A DNA stretch of 64,000 nt from Melitaea cinxia. Taxonomy: Eukaryota > Arthropoda > Insecta > Lepidoptera > Nymphalidae. The notes under the pieces were generated by a model. It searched no databases. It was not told where the DNA came from and was given only the letters and a program-made list of their open reading frames with translations. The position numbers and the translations under genes were made by a program. The stretch is taken from NCBI RefSeq assembly GCF_905220565.1, contig NC_059419.1:6625326-6689325 (forward strand). The letters are read 5' to 3'. Shown piece after piece: positions 34,244 to 45,815 of the stretch. How positions within the stretch are numbered: position 1 is the first letter of the stretch; the number at the start of each line of letters is the position of its first letter.

Positions 34244-34553
34244 TCTAATATATAAAATTCTCGTGTCGCGGTGTTTGTAGTTATACTCCTCCGAAACGGC
34301 TTGACCGATTCTCATGAAAGTGTGCATATTTGGTAGCTCTGAGAATCAAACAACATCTATTTTTCATCCCCCTAAATGTTAAGGGTACTCCATCCCTAAT
34401 TTATTTTTTTAATTTTTAGATAAATTATTTATTTTTTATTTTATTATGACTTGGCGTTGAAAAATACATAACCATAAATTTTCACCCGTCTACCACCAAC
34501 CCCTATTTTTTTATAGCGTTTAGCGGCAAGACAACATTTGCCGAGTCAGCTAG
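34244..34553 (+). mobile_element. Helitron-like element, family 2 (310 bp, both ends intact)
   Basis: It starts TCTAATATATAAAATTCTCG after an A (34243) and ends GAGTCAGCTAG before a T (34554): an A|T target with TC and CTAG ends. Interior: CTCCTCCGAAACGGCTTGAC, TTAGCGGCAAGACAACATTT, GCCG. Copies lie at 40403 and 57296. Confidence 0.85.
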
Positions 34554-34751
34554 TAAATATATAGTATTTTTTTATAGAAAAGGGACGCACTATTAATTCT
34601 TCTTCACACTCAATTGCCCTGACAAAAAATTAATAAAACCTTATTTTTAAGATAACAGAAAAATTTCTCCAACTTCAACTAATTCCACTCACAACTACTC
34701 TACCTAGTAGAATAAAATCCTGTGTTGTAAATCTAACAAACACAAACAGAC

Positions 34752-34815
34752 AGAGAGCGAGGATCGTACCCGCAAGCACTAGCGCAACAGCCGATTACTG
34801 TGACCTTATGCGTAA
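34752..34815 (-). mobile_element. SINE head fragment (type 1)
   Basis: AGGATCGTACCCGCAAGCAC, TAGCGCAACAGCC and CTGTGACCTTATGCG is a decayed antisense family A/B head. Confidence 0.65.
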
Positions 34816-34999
34816 TAAATATTAAGGGGCTACACTACCTCAGCTTGAATTCAGATTTCACCCGTACTAAATACACATGAGAATTGAGAGCGCTTGGTCG
34901 TTCATCGCGCGAATTATATGTATTTTCTCCTCACAAACATTATCAATAGCTATTTTTTAAAAAACGTAACATATAAAATGTTCTTCATACTTATTTCAA

Positions 35000-37559
35000 T
35001 TATCATGCTTAATCTCAAGTCCATAACTTCTATATTTACTAAGATATTAAGGTTTTAATACAAAAATAGAGGTAACTTTGCGATTTTTTTGTATCGAGAA
35101 AATTTTATGGAATCGTGTTTTCGAAACATATGAAAGATAGTTTATGTCCTGAACTTTATCATACATAAATTTCAAACTTAAATATTCAGTAGTTTGTAAG
35201 ATATGGACATCCTGCCGAGTGGATAATGAGCAATTTGAGGTAGCATACACTTTTAAGATAAAATTTAACTGACGTTTTTCTCAAGTTAGTTACAAGTAAT
35301 TTTCATCCTTCGCAATTTTACAATCATATTGTCATTATTTTACATCCGGTGGCATATCACAATGCAAAAATTCCTACTTTTAAATATAAACAGTAAAATA
35401 CCAATTCTAGGAAAAACCTTATGTACGTCTTTGCCTCTGTCCTTTTAAAAATATAATTATGTATATTTCACAAAGGTTCGTTAAAAAAGTTTTTATGTCA
35501 ATAAGAAATAATATGTTTATTTTATCATTCAAGGGCCTGTGTCACCGATTGTGGATGAAGTTTATCCTGCAAATAAGTTACGAATAGACTAATATCAGGG
35601 AGAATAGGCCGTTAGAACTTGTTTCTCCTAAATTAACAAACTACAAGTTTTATATTCATACTTTCAAATACAAATACATATCACATAAATATAATGGGAT
35701 TCGACGCTAAAAAATAATAGTTCAAAAACTTATCTGTTGGATATCGTCATCCGTTAAATAACGTTATCCACAACCGGTGAAACAAGCCCTTGATAAATAA
35801 AGTTGAGAATACTCCGTATTCGTTTAACCCCCTTTTTACTTTGGCATCTTAATGTTCAGACTCGCATATAAAATTATTGTTTTTGTTATGAGATGCCCCG
35901 GTGGATAAACAGAATAAATCAGATGGACGCACGTTCAAATCCGGCTTAGCATAAATGAGTACGAGTGAAAAAAAAAACGTAAGAAAAAAAATAAAACATG
36001 TATATTCACCAACCCAGTTTGATAGCATGGCGGATTTAATTCCAATCCTTTTTATTAGATGAAGCCCAGCTGTGAGAAAATTCGAGGCTTATTTATAGTA
36101 TAGTTCAATTTTCTATGACCTCTAATAAGTCGGTTAAACGAAGCAATTTTTAAATGAGTTTTATTTTATGGTCCTTTTAAGTGTCGGTATGTTTAACATT
36201 AATTAGTCTCGACGTTTATATTGCAATTTGCATATAAATAACAACCGGTAGATTAGTATGTTTGTATGTACTTTTAATGCGAAGCTTTGTTAATGTTATC
36301 ACTAATTCTTATATTTATGTTACAAAACATACTTTTTAATCTTTAGTATCGAAATTGTATATTCGTAAATATACCGTTTTATTTTGAAAGTTTATTTTAA
36401 GCGTTTTAGTGTTATATTTTTATTTATATACCCGATTCAGATTCCAGATAAACGAAAGCGAGAAAATGAACTAAATCGGTAAATAGACATCCGCATACAT
36501 AGACTAGTTTTATATTAAGTCATAAAACGTAATTTATTTTCTAGAAATTGAAAATTGGCAACATTGCAAGAGGTATCAAAATTGAATTCAAATATATTGA
36601 AATGGCTGAACGTAGCTTTTTTTTTAATTTAAAAATTAATATCCACGGCCGGGTTCAAAATGCCCATGCCTTTTGTTAAACATACGTGCATTACATACCA
36701 CTACAAATCGACAGTCCTGTGACTGCCTAGTAAAACTAGGAAGTGCTCCGAAGCTGACGGTTTTTTTCCCTTACAAGTACTCTTTGATCACTCATCATTC
36801 ATTCATTCATAATTTCTGAACATATTGCTATTTCTTATCTATGTCTATATAAATTTAAACTAAAACTTAAATATTAAGAATGTCAACCTTATGACCATGA
36901 ATTTAAATAAAAATAAGAACAGGATGTTTACGTAATAGGATACAGGTTGAAACAGTGTAACATTGGTAAAGTAATACAACGGATGTGTCCCGCATTATAG
37001 TATTAACAAGCGAACTGCTTCAAGTTGTTCAACTAAGTACAATTAAGCACATTCGTTATTCTCAAAGATTAGTCTTTAAACGGTTGCTTATTTTAAGTTC
37101 TCATTAATTGTTGTAATTAGTTAAAGATGTTATATATAGCGTTGTAGGGAATTCAAAATATTTGTTTAGGAAAACTTGCTCAAATTAAACACATTTGTTT
37201 TGTCTTAATAGATCAATTCAAGCGAACCATTGAAGGTATGTAATAAAGCTAATAAGCTAAAATTATAGTTGTTATTATTGAATAAATGTACTAAACTTAT
37301 ATCGAATCAATCATTGGATACTTTTATTATAAAACTATTATATCGTATCTAGTTAACTCCGTTAAATAAATAAAGAACAGATCCAACAAGTTACCCTCGA
37401 CTTTCGTTTCATAATGTTACACTTTATACTTCACAACTTCATCCTTGGTTTCCGCGTGTCCTTGAATACTTTCAATAAATAGATCTTTATATAATCATTG
37501 GAATATTCTGGAAAAAGAAATAACCGTGTAAATAAAGTTATCGAACACTGCGAATAGAG
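35000..37559. other. No gene; one tRNA-like scrap
   Basis: Mostly AT-rich. 35889-35950 (GATGCCCCGGTGGATAAAC, ACGTTCAAATCCGG) has A- and B-box-like pieces about 40 bases apart and may be a SINE head; it cannot be folded as a tRNA. Confidence 0.45.
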
Positions 37560-38950
37560 AGTTTAAGCTCGCAAGATTACAAAGCAAAAGCCCGATTTTC
37601 AATCTACCAATCAGCTGAACAAACGATCGATTTACGTAACGTCGCTTCACGGGTTCCTCGACGAAAATTCCGTCTGCAGCCGATGTTTTCGCTTACGTTA
37701 AAACACTCAATATATTGGCATGTCTCCCTACAAACCGTGCAGGATTTGCGTGTGAAAGAAGAAATGTAACCGTGCCAGGGACAGGATCGTTAAATTCGTT
37801 AAGATTTGGCTCACTTTGGACCGTTTTGCTGCCGATGTTTTACGAGTTTCGTATGAGTCTGAATCGGTTGAGGAGTATTTCCGGTAACTCGTTTGAGAAG
37901 TTTGCCGTCATCAAAAGCTGAAAGCTGTGACATTAAATTGAATCGTGGTCTTGATTCATTCGGTTCATGTGTATTGTTCCAAAGGATTCTCAGAGTCTTG
38001 TATAAATGGATAATCGTTTAAAAATTGCTATTTATTTTTTAAACTATTAAGGTATTGAGTAATAATTTAGGAGATTAAAAAGGAGCATGCTACCCGTAGT
38101 AATTCCACTGTCATCGCGGGCAATACACATCAGGTAAAAATTCGATCCCAAACTTGTCTCTTTGCATTCGGGCGGGATATTGTATCTCTTTCGTTAATTG
38201 GCTCAGGGGGACAGGGCCAGCTATTCCCGTGGAACGGGTGGAATACGGAAAACGTATTTGTCATTTGAAAAAGACACAGAGCTACACAAATTAGGGATGT
38301 TTAAAAAATAATCGTGAGCTTTTATTTTCGCTTCCGGGAAAGACACTCTAAACGCAATCAACTCGGCTCTTCCGTTGAGTTAAATTGAGACATTGAACGT
38401 ATCCCATTTTCTTTTCTCTCCAATTTCGCGCCAATAGCAAAAGTAAAAAGGTCCACCGATACCACCAACATGGAAGGCAATATACGATCTAGTCGGGGAG
38501 TACCATTTCCTGTAATGTTTTCATGAGTCTCGAGAACTAAAGAGCGTGTAACAACGTATCTGTTCGTTCACTTTTAATAGCACAAGAGCGAACAAACTGC
38601 CAAGTATTAAGTTTTATCAAGCATCTGCACGAATGTCACGTCTTTATTACTACTTATTCCTTGTCCTCATGAATGCAGCGGCCGCGTGGTGAGGATAGAA
38701 ATATTACTGTGTCCCGCTCTTAACTTGTAGTTCTTTACCGCGCTTGAAAAGGCAGGGCATCTTGCGTCCCTCTCGGGCATAGGTGTTCGATTGAATAAAA
38801 AATGGCGTACCTGAACCGGTCCCCTGACATGTTTGTACATTTTTCTTACAGTTGTGTAGGGATTTTTTGTTACGAAATTTTCGATTGAGATAGAATCGCG
38901 GGCATTATTAAAAAAGTTTCTTGCGTACAGCGGCTCTCTAGGTATACTTA
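37560..38950. promoter_or_regulatory. Repeat-poor, higher-complexity block, possible regulatory region
   Basis: This 1.4-kb block has fewer A/T runs than its flanks, no recognised repeat, and dense non-simple sequence such as ACGTAACGTCGCTTCACGGG, TATTCCCGTGGAACGGGTGG and TTTCGCGCCAATAGC. The only open frame (68 codons at 37715) shows no known protein. Conserved noncoding DNA is possible but is not shown by sequence from one genome. Confidence 0.3.
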
Positions 38951-39417
38951 ATATTTTACCTATTTATTGTTGTACTTGTTGTTACAAACAATTTCTCTAT
39001 GTTATTAATTTCCCTTTTAATTGTGAAAAAAAACAAGTTTTTATTATAATTAAATTTAAAGTATTTAAATGGTATTATACCGTTTTTAAATTTGACTATT
39101 TACAAAAATCTAGTCTTCTATTATAATTCAATCATTCATTCACATAAAACAAACGTTAATATTATTCATAAATAAAAAATAAACACTAGAAAATGGTTTT
39201 AATAGTAGTACATATTTGTATTGCGTGATAAATAAAACTAGAATTTAAAAAAAGGTATATTTATGCGATATTAAATCGCAATTTTAATAAAAGCGTACAA
39301 TTAAAATATTCCCTACTATATAGATTGTATAGTAAATAACAATACAGTGAGATCGAACGCTTGACATGCAACGCAATTTAAAAAATAAAAAGATCGAACA
39401 TGGCGCCCGGAGTCACA

Positions 39418-39428
39418 GCTGACTCAGC
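39418..39428. promoter_or_regulatory. Maf/CncC-type palindrome (T-MARE-like)
   Basis: GCTGACTCAGC is an 11-base palindrome matching the known Maf recognition element core (TGCTGACTCAGCA) and containing an antioxidant-response-like TGACTCAGC. A single motif of this length can occur by chance, and no gene is adjacent. Confidence 0.3.
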
Positions 39429-40402
39429 GTCACCTTACGATTCACTATTGTCCTAACTTGTACTAAGCGTTCAATTGTTAGAACTGTTACATGTAATAGT
39501 TTGATACTTCACAAAAGTTACGAGTATTCTATCTTATGAGTACATTTATTATTTTGAATAAAGAATAAAATAATAATAATAATAAAAAAAAAAAACTAAT
39601 CAAAACGAATAAGGAATTACTTTTCTTTATTATTCGCTTCATGTTTATTTAATTATTCAAAAAAAAATGTACCTCTATGGTGTAAATATACGTAGAGCTA
39701 ACTTAATAGTTTTTTAAAACTAAAATTTTTCCAAAAACGTACAGAAATAATATGAACTTTAAAAAGTCGGTCAGATATTCGAATACGAAGTTCTACCGTC
39801 CCAAGCTTTCATTGTTACGATTACACATTGACGTTTAGATACGCCCAATAATGGCGAAATCTATACATTCAAAGGTTTCTTTAGGTGTAAAAATCTTTTC
39901 ATTGCATGAAACGTATCTACGTAATAGGACATCGAATAATCCACGCCTGATCTGTCTTAGGCAATCTCATTTCTCATTTATCTTTAAAGTTCTTTTATCC
40001 GGCTAGCAAAGATAATAGGTATCAAGCGTTTGTCTTGTTTATATTACGAGGTCTAAAAGCGAAGGCGAAATATTGTTATTATTCACAAGCTTTACCTGTG
40101 ATTTCGTTCGCCATTTTGACTTTAATTCACTTAACCATCAGGAAACAAAGGAATAGTAATAAAAGTTAGGTTAATAAGTAGTTCCAGTTTCGTACCTAGC
40201 AGTATGACTTCAAATTAAGACAAATTTTATTTAAATCTATTCTGTAGTTTCAGAGTGATCCTCGCAAGATACAAAGATAACAGACAAAAATGAAAAAATA
40301 CAATTTCGACTTCAGTATCGTTTATAGCGTTACACATAGTTAATTTTCAAAATATACACAATGTACAGAACTGAATGTGTAACGGTTTTATGAATAAGTA
40401 TA

Positions 40403-40719
40403 TCTAATATATAAAATTCTCGTGTCACGGTGTTAGGGGCCAAACTCCTCCGAAACGGTTTGAAAATTTTTATGATAATCTTTGTGCATATTTGTAGATC
40501 TGGGAATCGGTCGTAAACTATTTTTTTAAATCCCTAAGTTATACCTAAGGGTGGCTCACCCCAAAAATTTTTTTTGAGTTTTTTGCAAAACTTTTTGTTT
40601 TTATTTTATTATGATTTAGCATTGAAAAAAAAACATACAACCCTAAATGTTCACCCTTCTACCACCAAGCCTTATTTTTAAATAGCGTTTAGCGGCGGCC
40701 GTTTTGCCGGGTCAGTTAG
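40403..40719 (+). mobile_element. Helitron-like element, family 2
   Basis: It starts TCTAATATATAAAATTCTCG after an A and ends GGGTCAGTTAG before a T. CTCCTCCGAAACGG and TTAGCGGCGGCCGTTTTGCC match the 34244 copy. The final CTAG has become TTAG. Confidence 0.85.
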
Positions 40720-42670
40720 TTTATAGATATAATTGTTATTGCTATTGCTATCGAATTTACAGAAATTCTTAATCTTTTTAATCGTGATGTAATAAACGTG
40801 AACGGGATTCACCTTGTTACGTTTTTGTTCACATTATTTTCTTTTACTTTCGCTTTTTTACGCTTTCCTTTGTCTTATTAGTTACGTAAATTTTACATTA
40901 CAATATAAGCACTAATTACATAATCAATAGATGATTAAGTTTTAGTAATACCTTTTAATTGCTCAATATTGTCGTCGTAAAGAGTAAGTAGGATATCTTA
41001 GTTGAATGATGTATTTGATACAACATTGTATGGATCTTGAATCTTCTTAATTGAAGTATTTTTATCAGCTTAAACAACGCGTTCCGTACTGACCTGATTT
41101 CCTACAAGTATCTGTTGATGAATACGATATCTTGATGCGACTGCGGTTCTTTAATTACGAACATTGTTTTTTATTTAATTATTTTGCTGGAGTGTTTTAA
41201 AAATCAAGATAAAATTGTTTTTATATGCGCCATCTTTGTTAACAATAAGGGCCAAATATTTTAATGTTTATTATATATCTGTTTATTTATATATATGTAT
41301 GTATGTATATGTTAACTTGGAGATTTATGCAGAATCGTTAATCATTGTCTATAATTTGCATTTTTAGTCTAAAATATGGTGAATAAAATAAGGGAACTAT
41401 TAAAGAAATTCTATTGAATGACTTATCCAGGTCAAGAAAGACTAAGCAGAAATCGAAGATGGCTTAGAATGGATGAGAGTTCCATACTAAGTTGAGATAT
41501 TAGCTCCATTGAAATAGGTTGAGCATTGCCACCACTTGCACATGAAATGAACATTCAAGGAGATTGTGGCGGACGAAATGTAACGGATTTGAGGAAATAG
41601 AGAAGTCTATTATATGCCTAGTTATAGTTTTACTCTTTTATTTTACTCTTTTATAAGATGAAACTGGATCTTTCATAATATTTCGCTGACCCGACAGACT
41701 ATGTCCAGTCTTGTGAACTGTCAAATGTGAGAAATTTAAGTAATCATTAAATTTCCTGAAATTTTTCAATCCACCGCTTATTTTTTTTATTAGTCATTCT
41801 TATAAATCTATAAAGTATTAACTTAGAAAAACAATTAATGAAAAAGTTAGGACTAGTGAACGTGTCTTGGAGAAAAAAAGATTCACGTTTGTATATTTCA
41901 ATAAGATACCAGGTAATAGACCTATATATATAGGCTATCCTAATTTCTTGTGTTTCTTTCCTTGAGCTTTGTTCGTAATCGATGCGTCATCGTTCCAGAA
42001 CGTACTCATAGAAAAACATCACACACGTTGATATTAGTGTGCCAAATGGCCATTAAATTCACATCAGAGTGAATCACTCCTAATAATTAATAATTTCAAA
42101 CGAATACTTAGTGCTTACACTTGCATAAAAGATCGCTTTTCGAACAATGTCTACATTTAAGTTGAAACCCTAATCACATACACGCCACATATATACAGTT
42201 ATGTCATGGAAACGCAGTCATATTTGATAAGTCAGTTTATAAAATAAAGTAAAATTTGGGATTTTAATAACCTATTTAATTTTTAAATTTCCTAAATGTT
42301 AAATTTTTATATAAAGTTTTATTACTACGAAAATGGACTTAAATAAAATAAAAGCACTCAAACATTAAACGATTCACATTCGCCGTCTTTTTATTAAAAT
42401 TTTCCATATGCAAAATTTTATTTTCGTCGTTACAAGATTTTGACTACCTGCAAAGGGGTTTGAGATAAGCGCGTTTGTTTTAGAAGCTGTATTGTTCTCT
42501 TATCGATATTATCACCGCCTGTTCTAACAGAGGGTAGAAAAAAGTGAAGAATTTATCGGATGCATATTAATATTGAAATAAACGTAAACTATATTATTAT
42601 TGTAATAAAACAATGTTATGTTATACACCCGCAATTGTAATTAGTATTTTTTTTTATTTGACCCATAGAA

Positions 42671-42706
<36 letters not shown>

Positions 42707-43757
42707 AATCGTTTTTACTTATGCGAATAAATTCTATCACATTGCTAATTTTGAAAATTAGTTCCAGCAAAGCGGCATAACATCATTTCTTTATAGCAGT
42801 ACAAAACAGATAAATATCAGCGAAAGTAACATAAAATTGCAGTCTTTTAGGTCATAGGAAATACGTAGTTGTTGCGCCTTAGAGCGTAACCCACGTCCAA
42901 ACAAGCTTCTATTAATCTGCGCTCCACTGCTTCTGAAAATAAAACAATGGGTTTTCACTGCACATTTGGTAAGATTACTAGTTATGTAATTAAGTCCCCT
43001 TTTAGCATTTAATTACCTGTAATAATAATTGTCACTTGTTCAATGGAATTATTATCGAATTGGAATAAAATTGTCACTTACCGGACGATAAGTTTAATGT
43101 CAGGCAGGGTATTTTAGACAGAGATCACCGTCATATAATATAACAATTCTTTTTTATGCTTTATGAAAACTTAATTTCATGCATTATTTTAATTTAACTG
43201 AAATGTTGAAAAATCGTATGAAATATAACTGGATATCCAAATAATAAACAGTTTTCTTAAATTGTTTTTAAGCTAACAAAACTTGGTGGAAAAAAATCTA
43301 TACCAAATCGAATTCAGGTGGCTGCGGCTACAAATAGTAACGAGTAAGTTTTCAAATGTGCCAATTTGTAATTAAATAAAACTGGGTGACTAATCCTGCA
43401 TGTATCGAAATAAATTCGGAGACAAGAATACTCACCATTCTCCAGTAGAGCAGTGTCGCGAATTAATTTCTAAACTTTCTATTTTACACGAGAAAAGCCG
43501 CCAGAAAAGGGTATAAAAATATATATAAAGTTACATTACATTTGTTATTTTTTTTAATTATAGCTAATAAATAGACTATTAATCATTGCTTTATAAAAAT
43601 ACAATACCAAATTTATAGGTATATAATAATTGATATGCAAAACGTACATCATGAATCAGTTTTTTTTCTTGACTATTTTATTTCAATTAGGTATAATAAA
43701 AAGTTTATTGAAATATTTTGTGTGTGTATTTATTACCGTGTGATTACAGCAGTAAAG
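40720..43757. other. No gene; TA microsatellite
   Basis: AT-rich DNA with a (TA)15 tract at 42675-42704. Nothing coding was recognised. Confidence 0.55.
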
Positions 43758-43970
43758 AATGTAGCCACCCATTCTCTTCCCGTGGGTGTCGTAAAAGGCG
43801 ACTAAGGTAAAACACAGTTCCACTAACACCTTGGAAATAAAAACCTGACCGATGGCGGGATAGCCATCCAGCTGCTGACTTTGACATACACAGACCAAAG
43901 ACGGGCAGCAGCGTCTTCGGTGCGACAAGCCAGCCTTGCCGTCACCAACCCGTCTGCAGCGTGGTGACTG
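43758..43970 (+). mobile_element. SINE family C, sense, tail replaced by a minisatellite
   Basis: GTAGCCACCCATTCTCTTCC, CGTGGGTGTCGTAAAAGGCG, GATGGCGGGATAGCCATCCA and GTCTTCGGTGCGACAAGCCA run in family C order and stop at GCAGCGTGGTGACTGTGTGG. The RTE-like tail is absent; a GTGCGTTTGC array follows. Confidence 0.85.
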
Positions 43971-44070
43971 TGTGGGTGTGTGTTTGCGTGTGCGTTTGCG
44001 TGTGCGTTTGCGTGTGCGTGTGCGTTTGCGTTTGAGTGTATATGTGTGTGTGTATGCGTGTGTGTGTATG
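43966..44070. repeat. TG-rich compound minisatellite
   Basis: Alternating units of TGTGCGTTTGCG and TGTG/TATG continue for about 100 bp, seeded at the TGTGGG of the SINE. The alternating purine-pyrimidine pattern could adopt Z-DNA. Confidence 0.85.
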
Positions 44071-45540
44071 TTACGTATTCGAATTTGAATTTATTTAGGT
44101 ATATTTATTATAGGTATATTTAATTACGTATTTGAATTAACCAATATATATTACAAGAGTGTATTGAACACCTTTCTGGCTATACATTAACATTTTAATA
44201 AATCCTAATACGAACATTAAATGTTAAGTAACTCTTCAAAATTCGACATAAAGCACCCTAGTCTTATTATATTCTGAATGACAATCCAAATATCCACAAA
44301 AAAAAACATTATTATAATTTTTTTTGGAATTTTGATTTCGGACACGGTAGTCCTAAAAGGTGCAAAATGTTCCTCTTTTCACCATACAATTTCTGAATAG
44401 GTGCGACAAAGATAGTATTTGAGGATAATTTACACAACCTTAAATGGACGCCATAAATCTTTTATAGACGGTAACATGAAACATGCGCTTGCGCAGGCAT
44501 AGGAAAGATATGTCGACGTGATAAAAGGTATAACGTTGTTGGCTATTTTTATCCTAAAATACTGCCGCATATATCCTGTCTTCTTATATAATAAGCTTTA
44601 AAATTTTTGCTCCTAGCTAGATTCTATCTAGATACTACTTTAATGACAAGGAACATTTTCCTTCCACTACGGTATTTTATCTTTGTAGGTACATAAAAAT
44701 ATTTAAGATTTCATTACGTTGTACAAGATGGCAGATTGGGTAGACACGTTCCTAGTAGCAGACAAAGATTTAAGACGGAACCAGTAACTTAATTTATCCT
44801 AGAAAAGACGAGAGAGTAGCACCTGTGCATTTCAGAAAAAAAAATATAGACGCTTATTCTTGCAGTCTGACAAATTCAACGTCTAATACTGTTCAACTTG
44901 ACAACGTTCAGACGTTTATAATTTGTAAATTCTAAAGCTATGTATTAAAGAGTAGCAAAGTAAAAATGTTCTAAAACTTGTTTAATAAAAGAATCCATTA
45001 GAATAATCTCAAAACATCACCACGACTTAAACAATACTCTCATAACAGTCTACATCATCGCCTGTCAACTTGTCTTTTCAGAGACTTAAGCAAAATGAAC
45101 TAGACAAAGAAATTCAGGCATTTCAATTTTAATTATCATTAAAATTGTTATTTAAAATACAGTTCTCAGCAAGACATATTTTTCATTAACTTTTAAGTTT
45201 CCTTAATATTCTCATTGTATTTAATTATAATATTGTTTGTTTTAAATTTACCAATAAAGTTTTAAGTTTCTTTGCGGTGACGTTGTCTTTCAAAGACAGA
45301 TCCTTAACTTTTGATAGTAAAAGTTGTCTAAACGGCAAAGGATTTTAACAAAAAATCACCTATCGATGTCTGGGATCTTTTCTTTGTTACTTTTTATATA
45401 AAAATAGGAGAAAACAGTTGATTCTATAAATGTCTGAGATTTAAGTAATAATATAAGAACTCGTCCCCGTGACTGAAGCAGCAAGTATGAATAAAACTGA
45501 CATAGAAACAATAGAATAGCGCTATAAGGATTTCTTTTCA
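44071..45540. other. No gene seen
   Basis: AT-rich DNA. Confidence 0.5.
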
Positions 45541-45815
45541 AGTCTTCGAATAAACCCTAAAAACTGAATACGTATTGAAGCGAGATCTATTGTCTCAGAC
45601 AAATCACGTAATCTTAAATCTGCATTAAATGAAATTCTAAAAAACAAAGGAAAGATGGATGAGACTATGCATCGACTCGATAGAACTGTACTATATTGAT
45701 AACAGGCCATCAACTTTTTTGAGTATAAAAATCTATGATACATTAAAGCTACGTTTGAAAAAGAGAATGAAGATATTGATGATTTAACTCCGGCTTTGCT
45801 TCATGGATGACAAGT
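45541..45815 (+). pseudogene. Possible coding remnant, unknown protein
   Basis: In one frame, runs such as RIEARSIVSDKSRNLKSALN and KMDETMHRLDRTVLY lie between stops, and KATFEKENEDIDDLTPALLHG follows downstream in another reading. The composition is protein-like (charged, few low-complexity runs), but I do not recognise it and stops break it. It may be chance. Confidence 0.25.
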
